37,146 bases of DNA. It comes from an uncultured Eubacteriales bacterium. GTDB taxonomy: Bacteria > Bacillota_A > Clostridia > Oscillospirales > Oscillospiraceae. The position numbers and the translations under genes are program-made. Of the stretch, positions 16,730 to 23,653 are shown piece by piece. Every line of letters starts with the position of its first letter. Positions within the stretch are counted from its first letter, which is position 1. The stretch covers positions 1-37,146 of the forward strand of contig CATIYU010000090.1 of the NCBI GenBank assembly GCA_949739085.1, read 5' to 3'. The notes beneath the pieces are model-generated. The model ran no database searches, was not told where the DNA came from, and saw only the letters and a program-made list of their open reading frames with translations.

Positions 16730-16747
16730 GACAAAATATGTGATTTG
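16730..16747 (+). repeat. Recombination-site candidate R1 (direct to R2)
   Basis: The sequence gacaaaatatgtgatttg differs from R2 by one base (A for G at position 5). It starts one base after the recombinase stop codon. With R2 it is in direct orientation, 81 nt apart; with R3 it is inverted. Confidence 0.75.
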
Positions 16748-16771
16748 CCTGCTATCATTTTATTCTATAAC

Positions 16772-16800
16772 ATTATACAAGGCTTCACGGGAAAATGCAA
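16772..16800 (-). promoter_or_regulatory. Leftward promoter in module R1
   Basis: On the reverse strand TTGCAT (16795-16800) and a perfect TATAAT (16772-16777) are separated by 17 nt. It points through site R1 into the recombinase gene from its 3' end, so in the present arrangement it could make antisense RNA to the recombinase. Confidence 0.6.
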
Positions 16801-16810
16801 TAGGCAATCT

Positions 16811-16828
16811 GACAGAATATGTGATTTG
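16811..16828 (+). repeat. Inverted-repeat site R2 (left end of invertible segment)
   Basis: The sequence gacagaatatgtgatttg is an exact 18/18 match to the reverse complement of R3. It marks the left border of the proposed invertible DNA. Confidence 0.85.
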
Positions 16829-16850
16829 CCTGCTATTGCTTATTTTCTAT

Positions 16851-16879
16851 ATTATACTGAGCCTCAGTGGAAAATGCAA
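16851..16879 (-). promoter_or_regulatory. Leftward promoter inside the invertible segment
   Basis: On the reverse strand TTGCAT (16874-16879) and a perfect TATAAT (16851-16856) are 17 nt apart. The -10 lies 22 nt from site R2. After R2/R3 inversion it would face the pelD operon; in the sequenced orientation it faces the recombinase. Confidence 0.65.
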
Positions 16880-16934
16880 CAGGAAAATTGCGTGGATTCT
16901 GCCGTAGATAATGCGAAAAAACGCGTGCACAACC

Positions 16935-16967
16935 AGAGCCGTTCAGGAAAACTTTTTGTACGGCTCT
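16935..16967. other. Hairpin between the two opposed promoters
   Basis: AGAGCCGT (16935-16942) pairs with ACGGCTCT (16960-16967), an 8-bp perfect stem with a 17-nt loop, in the middle of the invertible segment. It is not followed directly by a T-tract on either strand, so it is a weak terminator candidate; a protein-binding dyad is also possible. Confidence 0.5.
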
Positions 16968-16975
16968 CTGCAATT

Positions 16976-17004
16976 TTGCCTATTTTACGTTTTTGTGATA
17001 AAAT
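16976..17004 (+). promoter_or_regulatory. Rightward promoter facing the Pel-like operon
   Basis: TTGCCT (16976-16981) and TAAAAT (16999-17004) are 17 nt apart. Transcription from about 17011 would cross site R3 and reach the pelD-like start at 17182 after a leader of about 170 nt. It is within the invertible segment, so its direction would change on inversion. Confidence 0.65.
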
Positions 17005-17047
17005 CCGGCGAACGAACGCCGTACCGCCCGCCCGCGCCGTGCCGCCA

Positions 17048-17065
17048 CAAATCACATATTCTGTC
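17048..17065 (-). repeat. Inverted-repeat site R3 (right end of invertible segment)
   Basis: The plus strand caaatcacatattctgtc is the exact reverse complement of R2. It lies 116 nt before the pelD-like start codon and outside that coding frame's chosen start. Confidence 0.85.
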
Positions 17066-17181
17066 CACAGTTGGAAACACCGGTGGAAAAATGGCAGGGG
17101 AGGGTCCTGCCCACAGGCGTTTCTATGGCAGTCTTTGTAAGTGCGCCGGCGGTGTGGAGACCGGCGGGAAAGCGGGAGGAT

Positions 17182-19359
17182 ATGGAGGTTTTATTAATTG
17201 GTACCGGCCGGCTGGCGGAGGCTCTGATCAACAGACTGAACAAGAGCGGCGACCGGGTCTATCTGCTCACCGGTCAGAGAGAGAACCGGCCCCTGCGGCA
17301 GCGCGTCTTTGAGAAATACAACTTCGCTTACGACGACGACAGCGTAAAAGACATTTTTGACAGCATCAAACCGGATATCACCATCTTCACCGGCGCCTGG
17401 GACAGCCATTTTGACTGGGAGCGGGCCCGGCAGGAGTCTGTGCGGTACACGGCGGCCCTTATCAACATTCTGACCGCCTACTCTATGATGGGCAAGGGGC
17501 GGTTTATCTACTTCTCCTCTCAGGAGGTCTTCACCGGCTCCTTCCCCCAGAACCTGCTGGAATCCTGGAAGACGTCGCCAAAGGGGTTCCGCAGCATGGC
17601 CATCGCCCAGGGGGAGGAGATCTGCGCCAACTACCGCCAAAATCAGGGACTGGAAATCCGTATTCTGCGCCTGGACCACCTCTACTGCGTGCCGGAAAAG
17701 GGCCGTCCGGGCCTGGACCCCTGCTGCGCCATGTGCCTGGAGGCCCTTAAGAGCGGAAAGATCTTCGCCAGCGACCGGGACGTATTCTCCATGCTGTTCG
17801 TCAAGGACGCCGTGGAGCTGGCCCATAAGGCCATTACCGCTCCCGAGCTGGAGCAGTCTACGTACCACATCTCCTCCATGGAGGAGATCAATGGCCTCCA
17901 GCTGGCCCAGTTGATCCAGGAGGCCATGGGCGGCGGCATTGAGCTGGTAGACGAGTCGGTGGGCGACTACCACCGGGTTCTCCTGAACGGCTCCGCCTTC
18001 GCCAACGAGCTGGGGCAGAAGATTTTTACCCACTATCCCGAGGGGGTCAAGCAGGTCGCCCAGTATATGAAGCGGCACAGGGAGTCGTTCATCCGGGCGG
18101 AGGACGCGGGGGGAAGCCGTCTGGCCAGATTCCTCCACCGGACCCGGGTCCTGATCGCCGCCTTAGTGCCCTACGTGGAAAATCTCATCTGTTTTGTTGC
18201 CGTCTTTTTCCTGAACCATATCACCGCGGGCAACGGCTTTTTCGACCGGCTGGATTTTTTCCTGCTGTACGTGCTGCTGTTCGCCGTGACCCTTGGCCAA
18301 CGCCAGGCGGTGCTGTCCAGCCTTCTGGCCTCGGCGGGGTACTGCCTCCAGCAGATGTATACCCGCAGCGGTTTTGAGGTGCTTCTGGACTACAATACCT
18401 ACGTCTGGATGGCCCAGCTTTTCATTGTAGGCATGGTCGTGGGCTACATAAAGGACCAGCTGCACACGGTCAAGCAGGAGAGCCGGGACCAGATCGCCTA
18501 CCTGGAAGGCCGTCTCAGCGACATCGCGGAGATCAACGACAGCAACGTGCGGATGAAGGAAAATTTCGAGGCCCAGCTGGTAAACCAGAAGGACAGTTTG
18601 GGTAAGATCTACGACATCACCTCCAGCCTGGAGCGGCAGGCCCCGGAGGAGGTGCTCTTTACCGCTGTACGGATGCTCTCCCAGCTGATGGACTGCGGCG
18701 GCGCGGCCATCTACACTGTGGCCAACCGCAGCTACGCCCGCCTGTTCTCCTCCACCTCCCCGGAGGCCCGGAGTCTGGGGAACTCCATTGAGTATACCGC
18801 CATGACGGAGATGTATAACGAGCTGAAGGAGCGGCGGGTGTTCATCAACAAGACCATGCAGGATCAGCTGCCGCTGATGGCCAGCGCTGTGTACAGCGAG
18901 GACGGCATAGAGCTGATTTTTATGCTCTGGGGCATCCCCTGGCAGCGCATGACCATGGCGGAGGCCAACCGTCTGGCGGTGATTGGGCAGATGGTACAGA
19001 CCGCCGTGGTGCGGGCCAACCAGTACCTGGACGCCCTCAGCAGCCAGCGGTATGTGGACGGCACCCGGCTCATGGCCGGGGACGCCTTCCGGCAGCTGGC
19101 CGCCGCTTTCCTGCGGGCCCAGGACCAGGGGCTTACGGAGTGCGCCCTGCTGGAGGTCCCGCTGCCGGACGGGGACTGCGCCGCGGCCGCGGCGGCCCTC
19201 AGCGGGAGCACCCGGCAGTCGGACTATATGGGCTCCGCCAAGGACGGCGTTCTGCACGTGCTCCTCACCAATACCAGCATTGAGAACGCCGGGTTCGTCA
19301 TGGACCGGTTCCGTTCGGCGGGCTATGAGAGCCGCCTGACTAAGGAGGCGTCGCTGTGA
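17182..19359 (+). CDS. pelD: PelD-like c-di-GMP receptor fused to an N-terminal degenerate SDR domain
   Basis: A 725-residue protein. Residues 1-310 have a Rossmann start (VLLIGTGRLAEAL) and an extended-SDR layout with FSSQEVF at 111-117, but the YxxxK pair is replaced by Met139 and Gln143, so epimerase activity is doubtful. Several membrane helices lie at about 320-420, then a coiled coil to about 475, a GAF-like domain (about 475-610) and a C-terminal degenerate GGDEF domain. In the latter RQSD (678-681) stands five residues before the spot of GGDEF, which reads KDGVL. RxxD there is the c-di-GMP inhibitory-site motif that PelD uses for binding. In Pel systems PelD activates polymerisation with PelE, F and G. 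GGGAGGA sits only 2 nt from the ATG, unusually close; upstream frame residues look non-coding. The stop overlaps the pelE start. Confidence 0.83.
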   Translation: MEVLLIGTGRLAEALINRLNKSGDRVYLLTGQRENRPLRQRVFEKYNFAYDDDSVKDIFDSIKPDITIFTGAWDSHFDWERARQESVRYTAALINILTAYSMMGKGRFIYFSSQEVFTGSFPQNLLESWKTSPKGFRSMAIAQGEEICANYRQNQGLEIRILRLDHLYCVPEKGRPGLDPCCAMCLEALKSGKIFASDRDVFSMLFVKDAVELAHKAITAPELEQSTYHISSMEEINGLQLAQLIQEAMGGGIELVDESVGDYHRVLLNGSAFANELGQKIFTHYPEGVKQVAQYMKRHRESFIRAEDAGGSRLARFLHRTRVLIAALVPYVENLICFVAVFFLNHITAGNGFFDRLDFFLLYVLLFAVTLGQRQAVLSSLLASAGYCLQQMYTRSGFEVLLDYNTYVWMAQLFIVGMVVGYIKDQLHTVKQESRDQIAYLEGRLSDIAEINDSNVRMKENFEAQLVNQKDSLGKIYDITSSLERQAPEEVLFTAVRMLSQLMDCGGAAIYTVANRSYARLFSSTSPEARSLGNSIEYTAMTEMYNELKERRVFINKTMQDQLPLMASAVYSEDGIELIFMLWGIPWQRMTMAEANRLAVIGQMVQTAVVRANQYLDALSSQRYVDGTRLMAGDAFRQLAAAFLRAQDQGLTECALLEVPLPDGDCAAAAAALSGSTRQSDYMGSAKDGVLHVLLTNTSIENAGFVMDRFRSAGYESRLTKEASL

Positions 19360-20318
19360 GCTGGTCGCTGAGTGAGTGGGATTTTCTAATCCTCTGGCTT
19401 TTGAACCTGCTGGCCGCCGTAGTCTATCTGCTTCTGGGCGCGCTGGTGGTATCCCCCATGCGGACCAGGAAGGAGCGCAAAGCCAAAGTGGAGGTGCGCC
19501 ACGACAACCGGCGGACCTATCTGCTGCGCTTTGTGGTCATGGTGCTGTGTCCGGTGGTGGGTCCGCTCTTTTTCCTGCTGTCCTATGTGCTCTTCCGTAT
19601 GCCGCTTTGGATGCAGGCCAACCTGGAGGACGTGGTGTTCAGCAAGGAACGGGTCAGGACCCACATGAAGGCCGACGAGGAGCGGGAACGGGACATGATC
19701 CCCCTGGAGGAGGCCCTGTTCATCAACAAGAGCAAGGACCTGCGCCTGGTGATGATGAACACCATCCGCGGGGATGTACACTCCGCCCTGGGGGTCATCC
19801 TGCTGGCGCTGAACAGCGAGGACTCGGAGACCGCCCACTACGCCGCCTCTGTGCTCAGCGGGGAGCTGGACAGCTTCCGGACCCGGGTGCGGCAGCTCCG
19901 CCGGGCCATCGCCGAAGAGGAGGAGGACCAGACGGACGCGGAGCTGGAGCTGCTCCCCTACATGGACAGCTTTCTCAAGCAGCGGGTCTTCTCCGATCTG
20001 GAGCAGAAGAAGCTGGCGGGCGTCCTGGCAGATGCGGCCCAGTCCCTCTTTGACAAGGACGCCTCCCAGCTCACTGAGGAACACTATGAGGGGGTCTGCC
20101 TGCGGCTTTTGGAGGCGGAAAACTATGTGGAGGCGGAGAAGTGGTGCGCCCGGCTGGCCGGGCAGTACCCAGACTGCTTGGCGGCCTACACATGCAGGCT
20201 GAAGCTCTATTTCTCCACCAAGAACCGGGAAGCTTTTTTCAGCACCATGGCCGCCCTGAAGCGGTCGGCGGTAGTGATTGACAACGAGACGCTGGAGCTC
20301 ATCAAGGTATTTGGCTAG
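19356..20318 (+). CDS. pelE: PelE-like membrane protein with TPR-like domain
   Basis: A 320-residue inner-membrane protein with two N-terminal helices (about 10-33 and 53-80), followed by a cytoplasmic, charged alpha-helical region. The C-terminal third has TPR-like spacing (LLEAENYVEAEKWCARLAGQYPDCLAAY). PelE in characterised Pel systems has membrane helices plus tetratricopeptide repeats and links PelD to the polymerase; the position between pelD and the later pel genes is as expected. The GTG start overlaps the pelD stop as GTGA, with TAAGGAGG about 7 nt upstream. Assignment depends mainly on architecture and gene order rather than on recognisable motifs. Confidence 0.7.
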   Translation: MSWSLSEWDFLILWLLNLLAAVVYLLLGALVVSPMRTRKERKAKVEVRHDNRRTYLLRFVVMVLCPVVGPLFFLLSYVLFRMPLWMQANLEDVVFSKERVRTHMKADEERERDMIPLEEALFINKSKDLRLVMMNTIRGDVHSALGVILLALNSEDSETAHYAASVLSGELDSFRTRVRQLRRAIAEEEEDQTDAELELLPYMDSFLKQRVFSDLEQKKLAGVLADAAQSLFDKDASQLTEEHYEGVCLRLLEAENYVEAEKWCARLAGQYPDCLAAYTCRLKLYFSTKNREAFFSTMAALKRSAVVIDNETLELIKVFG

Positions 20319-20347
20319 GCGGCTCACAGCGCGACGGGAGGAAGCAG

Positions 20348-22156
20348 ATGGTATCGCGCCGCAACTATTTTTCCATAGCAGCGATTATGTTGGTGGTTTT
20401 GTTCATGTTCCAGTTCACCAACGTGGCGCTGGAGATGTGGAACGACTATGATGACAACGAAAACGCTGTGGACGTGGCGTCCCTGGCGATGGCGGACGGC
20501 GTATTCGCGCCGGGCTCCCTAGGCGGCGAGACCCCCTGGGGGACGGTCCGCTCCGGCGTGGCCTATATCGGCGGCGCCGGCAGCGCCATAGGGGAAATGA
20601 CGGCCAACTGGGCCGCGTATACCAAGCGGGACTTCTCCGCCAGCCCCAGCCTGGCGGCGTATGCTCCGGGACCGGAAGTCCCGGAGCTGATTGTACTGGA
20701 TGGGGCCGGGATGGAATGGAACACCAGCGCCTGCCGGACGCTGATGGGCTACGCCGCGAATGGGGCGAACCTGGTATTTGCCAGCCTGCCGGAGGCCGCC
20801 GTCATCCAGGAGAGCCGGGACCTGCGGGAGCTGCTGGGCGTCTATGAGGTGCGCGCCCGGCGCACAACGGTTCAGGGCATCCACCTCTACGGTGGGTTCC
20901 TGCTGGGCGGCGAGGTCATCTACCAGGGGAAGGACCAGAAGGAGAACGAGCAGCGCCAGGACTTGGAGCTGGAAATCCCTTGGTACGTCCTGGACGCTGG
21001 CACAAAAGTCTATATGAAGGGCATCCCCGAAAAGACGGAGAAGGTGGAGGACCACCCGGCGGTAATCTGGAGAAGGAGCCTGGGAGGCGCCTACGTGTTC
21101 GCGGTGAACGGCAGCTATATGGAGGACGCTGCGGGGCTGGGAATTCTCTCCGCCATGGCCGCAGAGATTGACAGCTACAGCGTCTATCCCGTGGTCAACG
21201 CCCAAAACATGGTGGTGGCCAACTACCCCAGCCTGGCCTCAGAGAACGGCGGCGTGCTGGCCCAGTACTACAGCCTCTCCATGCGGGGCCTGTTCCGGGA
21301 CGTGCTGTGGCCGGACATCACCGCAGTGTATCATCGGGGGCAGCTGGGCCTCTCCTGCATGATGTCCATGCAGTTTGACTACAGCGACAGCCGCCTGCCG
21401 GACCGTGGGCAGTTTGTCTACTACATGAAGCTGCTCAACGAGCTGGGGGCGGAACCGGGCCTTTCGGCCTACAGCGTTTCGGATACGCCCGTAACGGACC
21501 GGCTGGCGGAGGACTTCGGGTTTATGGAGAGCTCCCAGCTGGAATACCAGTTCACCGCCCTCTACGGCGGGGGCCTGGAGGAGCAGGAGCTGACAGACGC
21601 CCTGGGCTGGGGCGGCCTCTCCAATGTGCGCACGGTGGTGGCCCCCTACAGCGGCAGCGAGGTAATCGGCTACCAGACAGAGCAGGTCACCCGGCAGACG
21701 GCGGTTACTGACGGCTTCGCCCACACCTATATGAGCGACCTCCGGGTGCGGAGCCTGGAGACGGCCCTGGCCTACACCAGCGTGCTGGTGGACGCCGCCC
21801 GTCCGGTGTATCCCGAGGGCAAAAACGACACCTGGGACGTGCTGTCCCAGCGCCTTACCGCCGACGTCCCCAGTGCCTGGGAGGATTTTGAGGTCTTCGA
21901 CGCCACTACGGCCTCCCAGTGCGACGGACGCATCCGGGACTTTCTGGCCCTGGACTACGCCCACAGCCGGGAGGGGGACCAGGTGTCCATCCAGCACAGC
22001 GGTAGCGGCACGGCGTGGTTTATCCTGCGCTCCCCCGGCAAAGTCGTGGAGAGCGTGGACGGCGGCTCCGCCCGGCGGGTAGAGGAGGGCGCGTACCTCA
22101 TCGAGGCCCGCGAGAGCCTGGTGACGGTCACCCTGCGCACGGCATATCTGAGCTGA
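20348..22156 (+). CDS. DUF2194-like extracytoplasmic protein in the PelA-deacetylase position
   Basis: A 602-residue protein anchored by one N-terminal helix (about 8-27) with the rest outside the cell. The N-terminal half looks like a Rossmann/amidotransferase-type fold (ELIVLDGAGMEWN, NGANLVFASLPE). The middle has HRGQLGLSCMMSMQFDYSDSR, which could be the active-site strand of a carbohydrate-esterase-4-like barrel. Gram-positive Pel clusters are described with a deacetylase (PelA-DA) between pelE and pelF, and this gene occupies exactly that place. Deacetylation of GalNAc would make the polymer cationic. I could not identify a clear metal-binding HxxxH, so activity is inferred from position. 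The ATG is preceded by GGGAGGAAG, 30 nt after pelE. Confidence 0.65.
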   Translation: MVSRRNYFSIAAIMLVVLFMFQFTNVALEMWNDYDDNENAVDVASLAMADGVFAPGSLGGETPWGTVRSGVAYIGGAGSAIGEMTANWAAYTKRDFSASPSLAAYAPGPEVPELIVLDGAGMEWNTSACRTLMGYAANGANLVFASLPEAAVIQESRDLRELLGVYEVRARRTTVQGIHLYGGFLLGGEVIYQGKDQKENEQRQDLELEIPWYVLDAGTKVYMKGIPEKTEKVEDHPAVIWRRSLGGAYVFAVNGSYMEDAAGLGILSAMAAEIDSYSVYPVVNAQNMVVANYPSLASENGGVLAQYYSLSMRGLFRDVLWPDITAVYHRGQLGLSCMMSMQFDYSDSRLPDRGQFVYYMKLLNELGAEPGLSAYSVSDTPVTDRLAEDFGFMESSQLEYQFTALYGGGLEEQELTDALGWGGLSNVRTVVAPYSGSEVIGYQTEQVTRQTAVTDGFAHTYMSDLRVRSLETALAYTSVLVDAARPVYPEGKNDTWDVLSQRLTADVPSAWEDFEVFDATTASQCDGRIRDFLALDYAHSREGDQVSIQHSGSGTAWFILRSPGKVVESVDGGSARRVEEGAYLIEARESLVTVTLRTAYLS

Positions 22157-22190
22157 GGACTGGCCAACTTTACAAGGGGAGGTGGCGTAT

Positions 22191-23630
22191 ATGCGCATCT
22201 GCATGGTGGTGGAGGGGTGCTACCCCTACGCCGTTGGCGGCGTATCCAGCTGGGTCCACAGCCTGATCCGCTCCTTTCCGGAGCACGAATTTGTCATTAT
22301 GGCCATTGTATCCAGCCGCGCCATGCGGGGGAAGTTTGTCTACACCCTGCCAGACAATGTCACGGAGGTCCACGAGCTCTATTTGCAGGACATGGACTGG
22401 GGCGGGCGGCGGAAGGTTCGGATGAACCGCAGGGAGTACAACGCCCTGCGCAGCCTGCTGCTGGACCAGCGGATCGACTGGGAGACTCTCATCGACTTTT
22501 TTCAAAACAATCCCCCTTCCCTCAACAGCGTTCTCATGGGGGAGGACTTTCTCCACGCGGTGGCGGAGTTCTACCAGCTCAATTACAGCCAGGTAGTATT
22601 CTCGGACTTCCTGTGGATGATGCGCTCCATCTACCTGCCCCTATTTTTCACTCTGAAAATGCGGCTGCCCGAGGCGGATCTGTACCACTGCCTCTGTACC
22701 GGCTACGCCGGAGTGCTGGGCAGCATGGCCAAGCACCTCTACGGGAAGCCCGTCATGATCTCCGAGCACGGCATCTACACCCGGGAGCGGGAGGAGGAGC
22801 TGGTAAAGGCCAAGTGGGTGCAGGGGCTCTATAAGAACGTCTGGATTAACCAGTTCCGGAAGATGCCCCGCCTGGCCTATGAGCGGGCGGACCTGGTGAC
22901 CAGCCTCTATGAACACGCCCGGACCCTCCAGGTGGAGCTGGACTGCCCGGAGCAGAAGACCCTGGTGACCCCCAACGGCATCCGTGTGGAGGATTTCCAG
23001 AATCTGCCCGGCAAAACGGAGGAGGATGAGGGCTGGATCAACGTGGGAGCCGTGCTGCGGGTCACCCCCATCAAGGATGTGAAAAGCCTGCTCCAGGCCT
23101 TTGGCTTTGCCAAGGACCGGGAGAACGCCCTAAAGCTGTGGGTCATGGGCCCCTGGGAGGAGGACGAGGAGTACGCCCGGGACTGCTTCGACCTGGTGGA
23201 GGATATGGGCCTGCGGGACGTGGTCTTCACCGGCAGAATCAATGTCAAGGACTACCTGGGGAGAATGGACATGACCATCCTTACCAGCATCAGCGAGGGC
23301 CAGCCGCTGACCATTCTGGAGAGCTTCGCCGCCCACAAACCCGCGATTGCCACGGACGTGGGCAATTGCCGGGGCCTCATCATGGGGGAGGGCGACGGCC
23401 TCGGACAGGCGGGCATGATTACCCACATCATGAATCTGGAGGAAATTTCCCACGCCATCCTCTACATGGCGCACCACCCGGAGGAGCGCCGGAAGATGGG
23501 CGAGATTGGATACCAGCGGGTCTGCGGCCGCTACCGCATCGATCAGATGCAGGATACCTACCGGCGCATTTACCAGGACTTCTCCGCCGCGGGGAAGAAG
23601 GAGGTCCTGGCAGCTGCTGAGGCGAACTGA
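22191..23630 (+). CDS. pelF: Pel polysaccharide glycosyltransferase PelF (GT4)
   Basis: A 479-residue cytoplasmic GT-B transferase that polymerises N-acetylhexosamine from UDP-sugars in Pel synthesis. The start MRICMVVEGCYPYAVGGVSSWVH is the PelF/GT4 glycine-rich loop. Further motifs are SEHGIYTREREEEL (about 190-205), TPNGIRVEDF, the domain-joining VGAVLRVTPIKDVKSLLQAF and the donor-site SEGQPLTILESFAAHKPAIATDVG. The frame extends three codons upstream to a GTG at 22182, but GGGGAGG lies 8 nt before the ATG at 22191. It is followed by pelG after 23 nt, the standard pair. This and pelG are the strongest markers that the operon is Pel-related. Confidence 0.9.
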   Translation: MRICMVVEGCYPYAVGGVSSWVHSLIRSFPEHEFVIMAIVSSRAMRGKFVYTLPDNVTEVHELYLQDMDWGGRRKVRMNRREYNALRSLLLDQRIDWETLIDFFQNNPPSLNSVLMGEDFLHAVAEFYQLNYSQVVFSDFLWMMRSIYLPLFFTLKMRLPEADLYHCLCTGYAGVLGSMAKHLYGKPVMISEHGIYTREREEELVKAKWVQGLYKNVWINQFRKMPRLAYERADLVTSLYEHARTLQVELDCPEQKTLVTPNGIRVEDFQNLPGKTEEDEGWINVGAVLRVTPIKDVKSLLQAFGFAKDRENALKLWVMGPWEEDEEYARDCFDLVEDMGLRDVVFTGRINVKDYLGRMDMTILTSISEGQPLTILESFAAHKPAIATDVGNCRGLIMGEGDGLGQAGMITHIMNLEEISHAILYMAHHPEERRKMGEIGYQRVCGRYRIDQMQDTYRRIYQDFSAAGKKEVLAAAEAN

Positions 23631-23653
23631 GGACATGGGAGGAGGCGGAGCGG

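Larger units (their letters stand above)
16730..16887 (+). repeat. Imperfect tandem duplication of a site-plus-promoter module
   Basis: The block beginning at 16730 is repeated from 16811. The first 26 bases agree at 25 positions. Further in, ATTATA (16772 and 16851) and GGAAAATGCAA (16790 and 16869) recur with a 79-nt offset. Each module thus carries one 18-bp site and one leftward promoter with the same hexamers and spacer. The divergent middle suggests an old duplication with the functional parts preserved. Confidence 0.75.
16811..17065. other. Proposed invertible promoter segment
   Basis: Perfect 18-bp inverted repeats bound about 219 bp (16829-17047) lying between a complete tyrosine recombinase gene and the first gene of an 11-gene exopolysaccharide operon. 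Most of the segment is AT-rich against the GC-rich genome; the last 40 bases before R3 are GC-rich. It holds no credible gene. It contains a rightward promoter near its right end, a leftward promoter near its left end and a hairpin between them. Recombination between R2 and R3 would exchange which promoter faces the operon. This is inferred from layout and not observed as inversion; the sequence shows only one orientation. Confidence 0.75.

Noticed and set aside
16931..16985. The hairpin at 16935-16967 as an intrinsic terminator
   Set aside because: The stem is only 8 bp with a 17-nt loop, and no uninterrupted T-tract follows immediately on either strand.
17011..17181. A c-di-GMP riboswitch in the pelD leader
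   Set aside because: The leader was inspected because the operon probably responds to c-di-GMP, but I find no recognisable GEMM-type core; only a short GGCAGG/CCTGCC hairpin is present.
15889..17181. The recombinase as the integrase of a prophage or integrative element
   Set aside because: No tRNA attachment site, excisionase, phage or conjugation genes occur nearby; the neighbours are glycosyltransferases and the inverted repeats.
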